From the NCBI GenBank assembly GCA_902478995.1, contig CABSNF010000051.1:1-15530 (forward strand): a stretch of 15,530 nt of DNA, given 5' to 3'. Origin of the DNA: an uncultured Collinsella sp. Lineage in GTDB: Bacteria; Actinomycetota; Coriobacteriia; Coriobacteriales; Coriobacteriaceae. The translations under genes and the position numbers were made by a program. Positions 6,528 to 12,576 of the stretch are shown one piece after another (the first letter of the stretch is position 1; each line of letters opens with the position of its first letter). Under the pieces are notes generated by a model. That model made no database searches, was not told the DNA's origin, and was given only the letters and a program-made list of their open reading frames with translations.

Positions 6528-7832
6528 TTAGGCGCGCTCGGCACGCGCGAGCTCGGCAGCGACAAGCTTAACGGCCAGCACCAGCACATCGAGCGCGGCC
6601 TCCAGGTCCTCGACCGTGGGATAGCTCGGCGCGATGCGGATGTTGGTATCGCGCGGGTCCTTGCCATAGGGCCAGGTAGCACCGGCCGGCGTGAGCTTGA
6701 CGCCCAGGTCGGCGCAAAGCGCGGCGACCTTTTGAGCCGAGCCCTCGGGACCATCGAAGCTTACAAAGTAGCCGCCGCGGGGGTGCGTCCAGGTGGCGCA
6801 GCCCGTGTCGCCCAAGCCCTCGGTGAGCTTTCGCTCGACAGCCTCAAAGCGCGGGCGCAGGAACTCGGCATGCTTTTTCATGTGCTCCTTGACCGCCTCG
6901 ATGGTGGGAAGGAAGCGCACGTGACGCAGCTGGTTGAGCTTATCGGCGCTGATGAGGCCGGCCTTCAGGCGCTTGGAGAACTCCGCGATAACCGCGGGGC
7001 TCGCACCGATAAAGCCGATACCGGCACCCGGGAAGGTGATCTTGGACGTCGAGGCGAATGCCACCACGCGGTCCTCGGTGCCCGCCGCGCGGGCAAGATC
7101 AAAGATGTTGGCGAGCTCGTCGGTCTCGTCGTACAGGTCGTGCACGCAGTAGGCGTTGTCCCAGAAGATGCGGAAATCGGGCGCGGCCGTGTGCATCTCG
7201 ACCAGGCGGCGCACGGTGTCCTCGCTAAAGGTGATACCCGTGGGGTTGGAATACTTGGGCACGCACCAGATGCCCTTGATGGAATCGTCGGCGGCAACGA
7301 GACGCTCGACCTCGTCCATGTCGGGGCCGTTGTCGGTCATCGCGACGGGAACGTTCTCGATACCCAAGTCGGCGGTAATGCCAAAGTGGCGATCGTAGCC
7401 GGGAACCGGGCACAGGAACTTGACCTTCTTGCCGTCGTGCGCTGCCTCGTAAGCCTCCCAGGGCTCGTTGCCGCACGAGCCGCAACGCCAGAACATACCG
7501 GCGATATCGTGCTCGATCAGCAGGCTCGACGAACCCAGCACGAGCGTCTGCTCGGCGGGGCAACCCAGGAACTCCCCCGCTAGCTTGCGTGCCGAGGGAA
7601 TGCCCTCAAAGCAGCCGTAGTTGGAACAGTCGACGTTGCCGTCGTGCAGATCGGCATCGGCATTGAGGATATCGAGCATGGGTCGAGAGATGTCCACCTG
7701 GGAGGGCGACGGCTTGCCGCGGGCCATGTCGAGCGCCAGGCCCTTGGCCTTGACCTCGGCGACCTCGGCCTTGAGCGCCTCGATGGCGGCATCGAGTTCG
7801 GTGGTTTCCATCTTCTGGTAGATCGTCTGCAT
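6528..7832 (-). CDS. PLP-dependent aspartate aminotransferase, type Ic-like
   Basis: Fold-type I aminotransferase, most likely interconverting aspartate and oxaloacetate with 2-oxoglutarate/glutamate in the cytoplasm. 434 aa. PLP-site residues visible are YSNPTG (N196), FWDNAYCVHD (D225 to the pyridine N, Y228 to O3') and STSKITFPGAG with the Schiff-base lysine K264. A late Arg (NIRIAPSYP) fits the substrate carboxylate site. The N-terminal ARGKPSPSQVDISRPML and overall length resemble the Asp_aminotransf subgroup rather than classical AspC; substrate preference is inference. Start ATG at 7832 has AAAGG at 7841-7845. Met8 has no SD. It is transcribed divergently from the small gene at 7982, with the STAS gene 51 nt downstream. 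Confidence 0.88.
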   Translation of the reverse strand: MQTIYQKMETTELDAAIEALKAEVAEVKAKGLALDMARGKPSPSQVDISRPMLDILNADADLHDGNVDCSNYGCFEGIPSARKLAGEFLGCPAEQTLVLGSSSLLIEHDIAGMFWRCGSCGNEPWEAYEAAHDGKKVKFLCPVPGYDRHFGITADLGIENVPVAMTDNGPDMDEVERLVAADDSIKGIWCVPKYSNPTGITFSEDTVRRLVEMHTAAPDFRIFWDNAYCVHDLYDETDELANIFDLARAAGTEDRVVAFASTSKITFPGAGIGFIGASPAVIAEFSKRLKAGLISADKLNQLRHVRFLPTIEAVKEHMKKHAEFLRPRFEAVERKLTEGLGDTGCATWTHPRGGYFVSFDGPEGSAQKVAALCADLGVKLTPAGATWPYGKDPRDTNIRIAPSYPTVEDLEAALDVLVLAVKLVAAELARAERA

Positions 7833-7873
7833 GGGTGCGACCTTTCACGAAGCGGTACGTTGCAATTCTTCTA

Positions 7874-7879
7874 AGTATA
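7874..7879 (-). promoter_or_regulatory. Candidate -10 box for the aminotransferase gene
   Basis: TATACT on the minus strand, 41 nt upstream of the ATG. At 17-nt spacing the -35 is ATAACG, which is weak, so this is only a candidate. The same TATACT hexamer occurs upstream of tatA/B (6085-6090) and of the gntR-type gene (12535-12540). Confidence 0.35.
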
Positions 7880-7981
7880 GACCGCCACCGTCACAACGTT
7901 ATGAAGCCGTGATAGATTAAGTCCATCGCAATAAATTACGAATCGCCGCGCATGCCGGCGTGAAGCGCCCAAGGAGGCACT

Positions 7982-8236
7982 ATGGAGTACGGATCGTTCC
8001 AGGCCGAGGAATTCGGCGACCTGCAGCGCCTGGTCGACGGGCTGTTTTACGACCGCCACGCCATCGACCGCCTGGATCTGATCGTACAGGCCGAAATCTT
8101 GGACCTGGCGCCCGATCTCATGGAAATCGTCAACCTGCTACCGCCCGGCTATTACGACCGCCAGTCACTTTGCGACCAGCTCAACTCCGCCTTGGCCGCC
8201 CACGGCTGGGGCGCCGTCTACGGCACCGTGGAATAA
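7982..8236 (+). CDS. Small acidic protein of unknown function
   Basis: 84 aa, not recognised. It starts at ATG with a full AAGGAGG (7971-7977) 4 nt upstream and ends TAA, so it is very likely translated. The product is acidic, without a signal peptide, membrane segment or Cys motif. It has Asp/Leu-rich amphipathic helices (FGDLQRLVDG, LDLIVQAEILDLAPDLMEIV) and then LPPGYYDRQSLCDQL and a conserved-looking C-terminal HGWGAVYGTVE. The pattern suggests a small helical cytoplasmic protein that may bind a partner; no function is claimed. It diverges from the aminotransferase gene and is followed by two terminators (8316-8337, 8443-8478). Confidence 0.8.
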   Translation: MEYGSFQAEEFGDLQRLVDGLFYDRHAIDRLDLIVQAEILDLAPDLMEIVNLLPPGYYDRQSLCDQLNSALAAHGWGAVYGTVE

Positions 8237-8315
8237 ACCTAGTCATTGGGGCCTGTGGCCAAAAAATAGCAAATATGAGTACTGTTACTTTTTTAGTGAC
8301 AGCGATTTTGAATTA

Positions 8316-8337
8316 AAAAGGCCAGTCTTGGCCTTTT
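8316..8337 (+). terminator. Intrinsic terminator after the small unknown gene
   Basis: A 9-bp perfect stem, AAAAGGCCA (8316-8324) with TGGCCTTTT (8329-8337), loop GTCT. The T-tract is mostly inside the stem, followed by GTGT. It is symmetrical enough to work weakly in both directions. Confidence 0.6.
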
Positions 8338-8442
8338 GTGTCCGGTTTTGGAAGGATGCGTCGGCATTTTTCGTCCAGCCACGCAATCGTTAATGCACAG
8401 ACAGAATAGATTTGTACATTATTTTTCGCGCCTAAAATGAAA

Positions 8443-8478
8443 CGCCGTTTGTGACAGTACTCACAAACGGCGTTTTTT
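8443..8478. terminator. Strong intrinsic terminator, right copy of the repeat
   Basis: A perfect 12-bp stem (8443-8454 with 8461-8472), 6-nt loop CAGTAC, then T6 (8473-8478) on the plus strand. On the minus strand it is followed by TTTCATTTT (8434-8442), so it can also end the nhaA transcript, whose stop is at 8569. Its loop and inner stem carry the shared TGAGTACTGTCA sequence. Confidence 0.85.
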
Positions 8479-8568
8479 GGCCACTGGGGTGTCCGGCAGG
8501 TGGCAAGTACCACTCAAAACCGCGTTTTACACGCGCTCGAGCAGGCTCTGGCGTCTGTTTCTACGCGC

Positions 8569-9927
8569 CTACTCGTTCTTGGGCGCGGGGTGCTTGCAGA
8601 TCACACTCATGTAGATCATGCCAAGCACGGCAGCGGTGACCGAACCGGCAAGGATGGCGGCCTTGGCGGCCAGAACCTCAAACTGGGCCGTCGGGAAGGC
8701 AAGGCCGCTGATGAGGATCGACATCGTAAAGCCGATACCGCCCAGAATGCCCACACCGGCAATCATGTGCCAGTTAACGTTGCGCGGCAGCTCGCAGGCC
8801 TTGAGCTTGACCAAGGCGAACGTCATGCCAAAGATGCCGATCGGCTTGCCCAGCAGCATGCCAAAGTACACGCCGAGCGTCACCGGGTCGGTGAGCAGCG
8901 TGCTCATGTCCACGCCCACTAGGCGAACCTGCGCGTTCACGAACGCAAAGATCGGCAGGATCACAAAGTTGACCGGCGTGGAAATCAGACGCTCCATGCG
9001 GATGAGCGGCGGGGTCACGCGGTGCATGACGCGCTCGACTTTGGTGGTCGAGACGGTAAAGTCATGCTGGCCCAGGATGTGCGCCTCGTCGTCGTAGCGG
9101 TCATCGAGCAGCGGCAAGCACTCGCCCAGCCAATCGGTGAGGCTATCAAGCTTAACGCCGCACTTGGCCGGGATGGTGAAGGCCAGGATGACGCCAGCAA
9201 GCGTAGCGTGCACGCCGCTCTTGAACATGCAGAACCACAACAGCAGGCCCAGTACCGAATACGGGGCAAGGCGGTAATGCTGCGTCTTGTTGAGCCACAC
9301 GAGCGCACAGGTCACAAGCGCGGCGGCGCCCAACCAAAACGGATTGGGGCTCTGACCGTAGAAGATGGCGATGGCGGCGATGGAGATGAGGTCGTCGGCG
9401 ATGGCGAGCGTCGAGAAGAACACGCGCACGCCGTTGGGCACGCGGTTGCCCAAAAGCGACAGCACGCCCAGCGCAAAGGCAATATCGGTTGCCATGGGAA
9501 TGGCCCAGCCGTTGTGCGCGCCGGCATGGTTAAAGATCAGATAGATGCAGGCGGGAACGACGACGCCGCCCACGGCCGCCAGCATGGGAAGCATAGCCTG
9601 GCGCGGGTTCTTGAGCTCGCCGACCGTCATCTCGTACTTAAGCTCAATGCCCACCAACAAAAAGAAGATCGCCATGAGGAAGTCGTTGACGAAAAGCTCA
9701 ACGGTGAGACCGGCCGTAAGGTTGCCCAGACCCACATACAGCGGGGTCTCCAAAAAGTGATGGATGGCCTCGTAGGCATCGGTGTTGGCGCAAATGACGG
9801 CGGCGATGGCGGCGAAGACCATGACGGCGGCGGAAATCGTGCCGTTCTCGGTGATGCGCTCCCAAATGTCGTGGCGCTCAAAACGCTTGCGCTCACGAAC
9901 GTTAAACAGCTGCTCGGGTGCTGCCAT
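8569..9927 (-). CDS. nhaA: Na+/H+ antiporter NhaA
   Basis: Electrogenic cytoplasmic-membrane exchanger that expels Na+ (and Li+) in exchange for protons, for salt and alkaline-pH homeostasis. 452 aa with about 12 hydrophobic segments. Residues matching the E. coli ion-binding set are D148 in MATDIAFALG (D133 there), the pair D178-D179 in AIADD (D163/D164) and K361 in LGKPIGI (K300). Between helices VIII and IX there is a longer hydrophilic loop (about 255-305, LPLLDDRYDDEAHILGQ) than in E. coli, which accounts for most of the extra length. Start ATG at 9927 has AAAGGAG at 9934-9940. The leader contains a terminator-like hairpin and a second small stem (see 9942-9996). No nhaR-like regulator gene lies in the window. 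Confidence 0.95.
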   Translation of the reverse strand: MAAPEQLFNVRERKRFERHDIWERITENGTISAAVMVFAAIAAVICANTDAYEAIHHFLETPLYVGLGNLTAGLTVELFVNDFLMAIFFLLVGIELKYEMTVGELKNPRQAMLPMLAAVGGVVVPACIYLIFNHAGAHNGWAIPMATDIAFALGVLSLLGNRVPNGVRVFFSTLAIADDLISIAAIAIFYGQSPNPFWLGAAALVTCALVWLNKTQHYRLAPYSVLGLLLWFCMFKSGVHATLAGVILAFTIPAKCGVKLDSLTDWLGECLPLLDDRYDDEAHILGQHDFTVSTTKVERVMHRVTPPLIRMERLISTPVNFVILPIFAFVNAQVRLVGVDMSTLLTDPVTLGVYFGMLLGKPIGIFGMTFALVKLKACELPRNVNWHMIAGVGILGGIGFTMSILISGLAFPTAQFEVLAAKAAILAGSVTAAVLGMIYMSVICKHPAPKNE

Positions 9928-9941
9928 GGGCGGCTCCTTTC

Positions 9942-9996
9942 ACGGGAAAGCTCCCGTCTTAAAAAAGCACGGCCCGCCCAAGTGGCGGTGCCGCGC
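9942..9996 (-). promoter_or_regulatory. Structured nhaA leader with terminator-like hairpin
   Basis: Reading the minus strand, a GC-rich stem with one bulged A (9984-9996 with 9967-9978, loop of 5) is followed by T6 (9961-9966), a textbook intrinsic terminator. A 6-bp stem ACGGGA/TCCCGT (9942-9947 with 9952-9957) follows, ending one base from the SD. No promoter fits between the T-tract and the ATG (33 nt), so the nhaA message must be transcribed through the hairpin. TGGGCGG in the terminator 3' arm can also pair with CCGCCCA at the start codon. This fits attenuation; it could also be the second of two terminators for ppaC with nhaA partly read through. Confidence 0.55.
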
Positions 9997-10072
9997 TCTA
10001 ACGTATTACGCTTGCATCTAGCCTACCCTGCACGACAGGCACGCAGGCGTGGCCGAAAAGCGGAACCACAGG

Positions 10073-10091
10073 TTGAACATTATTTGCTCAA
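10073..10091. promoter_or_regulatory. Candidate operator dyad upstream of nhaA
   Basis: TTGAACA (10073-10079) and TGCTCAA (10085-10091) form a 7-bp dyad with one wobble around a 5-nt AT spacer. It reads TTGA-N11-TCAA, the general T-N11-A shape bound by LysR-type regulators. E. coli nhaA is controlled by the LysR-type NhaR. The link here is inference from shape and location only. Confidence 0.35.
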
Positions 10092-10135
10092 CGGCACGGG
10101 CGCGCCTATCCAAGAGACGACGCGGCGCCGTGCAC

Positions 10136-10175
10136 AAAAAACGACCGGAGCGCGGGGCTTCCGCGATCCGGTCGT
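10136..10175 (-). terminator. Intrinsic terminator of ppaC
   Basis: On the minus strand a 9-bp stem (10167-10175 with 10141-10149), a single A/G mismatch, and a 5-bp inner stem (10161-10165 with 10151-10155) close a 5-nt loop, followed by TTTTTT (10136-10141). It lies 20 nt past the ppaC stop. Confidence 0.92.
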
Positions 10176-10194
10176 GGCGTTTGGTCAACTAAAC

Positions 10195-11118
10195 CTAGCA
10201 GACGGCCATGATGGGGGCAGCGACCTGTTTCTTACGGGAGAGGACGCCCGGCATCCAGACGCCGTCGTGCTCGTCGGCAATGCCCAGGCCCTTCTGAGCG
10301 GCCTCGGTCTCGCCCTCGAGCAGGACCTGCGAGCCCTCCTCCATGATGTCGGTGATGCACAGGACGATGCCGTCGGCACCCTTCTCGGCGGCGTAGGCGC
10401 GCATGGCCTCGCGGATCTCGTCGATCATGCCGAGTGCGCGGGTCTTGTCGACAGTCTCGTACTGGCCGATGAGCAGCTTCTTGCCGGCGGGCTCGAACAT
10501 CTTGATGTCGTTGCCGACCATCTCGGCTGCGGTGAAGGAGCCGGACGGGCGGGTGAGGAAGACCTCCATGCCAAACTTGACCGGATCGACGCCCACCTGC
10601 TCGCCGAGCTTGGCGGCGACGGCGCGGTCAACATCGGTGGTGGTGGGGCTCTTGAGCATGAGCGTGTCGGTCATCATGGCCGAGAGCAGCAGCTTGGCCT
10701 GAACGTCGGAAAGCTCAACGCCGAGCACGCCGGCGAGTTTGGTGACGATGGTGCAGCTGGAGCCCCAGGGCAGGCAGATGTAGTGCAGCGGGCCGGCGGT
10801 CTCGAAGTCGCCGATGCGGTGATGGTCGACGACGCCAAAGACCGTGGCGTCCTTAAGGCCGGCGACGGACTGGGCAGACTCGTTGTGGTCGGTGAGGACG
10901 ACGAGCTGACCGGCCTCGACGGACTCGATCACGCGGGGCTCGGCGATGCCGGCGTCGGCGAGCAGCTTGGCGGACTCGGCCGGAAGCTGACCAAGGGCGC
11001 AAGCCTCGTAGGTGTTGCCGGCATACTCAACCTGGTTGAGCAGCTGGGACAGGACGACGGCGCTCATGATGGCGTCGTTATCGGGGTTCTGGTGACCAAA
11101 GACAAGAACATTTGCCAT
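10195..11118 (-). CDS. ppaC: Manganese-dependent inorganic pyrophosphatase (family II)
   Basis: Hydrolyses pyrophosphate to two phosphates in the cytoplasm, pulling biosynthetic reactions forward. 307 aa, the usual length for the CBS-free family II enzyme. DHH-superfamily metal ligands are visible: H9, D13 and D15 (FGHQNPDND), D77 (TDHNE), H99/H100 (VDHH) and D151 (MMTDT). The C-terminal substrate-binding motif SRKKQ is at 295-299. No CBS/DRTGG regulatory insert is present, so adenine-nucleotide regulation through such domains is not expected. Start ATG at 11118 has GGAGG at 11125-11129. It has its own terminator at 10136-10175 and a 168-bp upstream region carrying the REP-like element at 11235-11285. 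Confidence 0.96.
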   Translation of the reverse strand: MANVLVFGHQNPDNDAIMSAVVLSQLLNQVEYAGNTYEACALGQLPAESAKLLADAGIAEPRVIESVEAGQLVVLTDHNESAQSVAGLKDATVFGVVDHHRIGDFETAGPLHYICLPWGSSCTIVTKLAGVLGVELSDVQAKLLLSAMMTDTLMLKSPTTTDVDRAVAAKLGEQVGVDPVKFGMEVFLTRPSGSFTAAEMVGNDIKMFEPAGKKLLIGQYETVDKTRALGMIDEIREAMRAYAAEKGADGIVLCITDIMEEGSQVLLEGETEAAQKGLGIADEHDGVWMPGVLSRKKQVAAPIMAVC

Positions 11119-11234
11119 GGGTATCCTCCACTTGATATGTGTACTTGGACGTAGCTATGGTAGCACGCCGATGCCGAGCCTTCGCAGACGGAAGGGCCAC
11201 GGCATATTTTGGGGCGCAGGCACGGGGGCCAAGG

Positions 11235-11285
11235 CTGTCCCTTTTGCACCATGTTGGTGCAATGTAACCTGTCCCCCTTGCACCA
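11235..11285 (-). repeat. REP-like hairpin element A, loop GGACAGGTT
   Basis: Minus strand: TGGTGCAA (11278-11285) pairs perfectly with TTGCACCA (11255-11262) around a loop containing GGGGGACAGGTTACA. A third arm, TGGTGCAA (11244-11251), can pair instead with the middle arm around a 3-nt loop. CTGTCCC[TC][TC]TTGCACCA occurs twice in direct orientation (11235-11251 and 11269-11285, 15/17 identical). There is no T-tract, so it is not a standard terminator, yet it directly follows the glucokinase stop at 11287. Confidence 0.65.
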
Positions 11286-11286
11286 G

Positions 11287-12240
11287 CTATTTACCGGCAG
11301 CGCGCAGGGCTACGTAGGCGGCACCGATGATGCCGGCGTCGTTTCCGAGCGAAGCGACCTTAATGGGCGTCTCGCGCGAGGCGGAAAGCGCGTACTGCTT
11401 AAAGTGCTCGCGAACCTTGTCGAGGTAGACATCGGCCGAGGCGGAGGCGCCGCCGCCGATGAGGAACATCTCGGGATCAACCACGTTGGCAATAAGCGCC
11501 AGTGCGCGGCCGAGATAGTCGGCCATGGTATCGGCCGCGGCCAGCGCGAGCTTGTCGCCCTCGCGACAAGCCTGGAACACGTCCTTGGAATCGGAGGGGC
11601 CGGTCAGCTCGATGGGCTCGACGCCTGCCTTCTTGCACTCGGCAAGGTAGTTGCTCACCACGCCGGTGGCGCTGGAATACTGCTCCAGGTGACCATGGCC
11701 GCCGCAGCCGCAGGTGCGCTCCTCGGCCGGGTTCAGGCACATGTGGCCAATCTCGCCGCCAGCACCCACAACGCCCGATACCACGTCGCCGTTAACGATA
11801 ACGCCGCCGCCCACGCCGGTACCAATGGTGACCATCACCACGTTCTGTACGCCCTTGGCAGAGCCGAGCCAGGCCTCGCCCATAGCAGCAGCGTTGGCGT
11901 CGTTCTCGTACTTAACGACCGCGTCGGGGCAGTGCTCCTGGATGGCGATCTTGAGCTCGGGCAGGTTGATGGCGATGTTCGCCTTGACCTTGGCATCGCC
12001 CGATGCCGGGATGGGGCACGGAACGGCCAGGCCAATGCCCGACACAAAGGCACGCGGAATCTGGGCCTTGGCGACCACCTGGTCGATAGCCTCGGTCACC
12101 GCGGCAAAGCCCGCAGCGTCAACGATGGGAGGCGTGGGCACGCTAGCCTTGGCAAGCAGGTTTCCGTCCTCATCGAACAGACCCTCCTTGACCGAGGTGC
12201 CGCCGACGTCGATGCCGATGTAATACTGCTTAGGTTCCAT
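11287..12240 (-). CDS. glcK: ROK-family glucokinase
   Basis: Phosphorylates glucose with ATP to glucose-6-phosphate in the cytoplasm; sugar specificity is inferred from family and context. From ATG 12240 the protein is 317 aa, normal for ROK glucokinases. Motifs are the phosphate loop IDVGGTSVK (10-18), catalytic Asp114 in ENDANAAAMGE, TIGTGVGGG (139-146), EIGHM (E163, H166) and the ROK zinc motif CGCGGHGHLEQ (C177, C179). The usual last cysteine of that motif is His184 here, which could still bind zinc. The start is chosen because AAAGG (12250-12254) precedes it and MEPKQYYIGIDVGG is the normal N-terminus. A frame open to 12306 adds 22 unrelated residues. It diverges from the GntR-type regulator gene and is flanked on both sides by GGACAGGTT hairpins. 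Confidence 0.9.
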   Translation of the reverse strand: MEPKQYYIGIDVGGTSVKEGLFDEDGNLLAKASVPTPPIVDAAGFAAVTEAIDQVVAKAQIPRAFVSGIGLAVPCPIPASGDAKVKANIAINLPELKIAIQEHCPDAVVKYENDANAAAMGEAWLGSAKGVQNVVMVTIGTGVGGGVIVNGDVVSGVVGAGGEIGHMCLNPAEERTCGCGGHGHLEQYSSATGVVSNYLAECKKAGVEPIELTGPSDSKDVFQACREGDKLALAAADTMADYLGRALALIANVVDPEMFLIGGGASASADVYLDKVREHFKQYALSASRETPIKVASLGNDAGIIGAAYVALRAAGK

Positions 12241-12294
12241 GGGAGCCCGCCTTTCTCGTTTAAACATTGCCTGTATGGTACCGCTCCCAAGGCA

Positions 12295-12334
12295 AAAACC
12301 TACCAAAAAGGACAGGTTTGTTTTGGCAGGTTTT
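12295..12334 (+). repeat. REP-like hairpin element B, loop GGACAGGTT
   Basis: AAAACCTACCAAAA (12295-12308) pairs with TTTTGGCAGGTTTT (12321-12334), 13 of 14 matching, around the loop AGGACAGGTTTG. The loop core GGACAGGTT is identical to that of element A, while the stem sequence is unrelated and the orientation is opposite. It lies 55 nt upstream of the glcK start and may overlap its promoter. Confidence 0.65.
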
Positions 12335-12379
12335 ATCTGGGGAAGCGCAGAGTACGAGATTCGGTTCGCTGGGTGTTAT

Positions 12380-12407
12380 ATCGGTTCGGCCCCGTCCTCG
12401 GACCGAT
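12380..12407. repeat. Dyad in the glcK/gntR intergenic region
   Basis: ATCGGTTCGG (12380-12389) can pair with TCGGACCGAT (12398-12407), ten pairs including two G-T wobbles, with an 8-nt loop. The left half TCGGTTCG also occurs as a direct repeat at 12361-12368, 20 bp away (two helical turns). No T-tract follows. It could be a regulator binding site. Confidence 0.4.
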
Positions 12408-12576
12408 CATTTCTCAACACGACACTACTCAGATGTTTATCATTTAAAACGCTCTAATTTTTCAAGCGGGGCGACTTTTAATTTTATCTTCCTCGAACTT
12501 TTCAATAACTCAATAGAGATACTTAGGTGTTGACTATACTTTCTTTTATTCTCAATCAAGTTGGAAAGGAGGTTCC

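Larger units (their letters stand above)
8252..8487. repeat. Pair of imperfect inverted repeats in a gene-free stretch
   Basis: This fills most of the 332-bp gap 8237-8568, where no convincing gene was found. The left arm (8252-8288) and the reverse complement of the right arm (8451-8487) match as CC(T/A)GTGGCCAAAAAA, then 9 nt that differ at 7 positions, then TGAGTACTGT(T/C)AC: 28 of 37 overall, with mismatches concentrated in the 9-nt block. In the right copy the variable block is one arm of a perfect stem (8443-8472). The left copy instead has CTGTTAC/GTGACAG (8282-8288 with 8296-8302). This looks like two copies of one dispersed intergenic element in opposite orientation. Confidence 0.6.
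12241..12576. other. Divergent regulatory region between glcK and the gntR-type gene
   Basis: 336 bp without a convincing gene. From the glcK side it holds the SD of glcK, the hairpin at 12295-12334, a dyad at 12380-12407, then an AT-rich stretch (12410-12560) in sharp contrast to the GC-rich genes. Near its end TTGACTATACT (12530-12540) overlays a -35-like and a -10-like hexamer. TATACT (12535-12540) lies 36 nt before the regulator's start and is the likelier -10, though its -35 (AATAGA) is weak. Confidence 0.6.

Noticed and set aside
8252..8487. An insertion sequence with terminal inverted repeats
   Set aside because: There is no transposase frame between the arms and no target-site duplication; only 162 bp lie between them.
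9928..10194. A known Li+/Na+ riboswitch upstream of nhaA
   Set aside because: I could not match any remembered consensus, and those classes are known mainly from other phyla. Only the hairpins themselves are reported.
9022..11154. A long plus-strand open frame opposite nhaA and ppaC; similar ones at 4346-5515, 6030-7583 and 13068-14330 (minus)
   Set aside because: Same reason: they cross gene boundaries and terminators, lack SD sites and encode no recognisable domain.
11235..11285. Intrinsic terminator of glcK
   Set aside because: The hairpins are good but AAAGGG and not a T-tract follows on the minus strand.
12241..12306. A longer glucokinase start at 12306
   Set aside because: The added 22 residues do not belong to the ROK fold and would cover the SD of the ATG at 12240 and part of the hairpin at 12295-12334.
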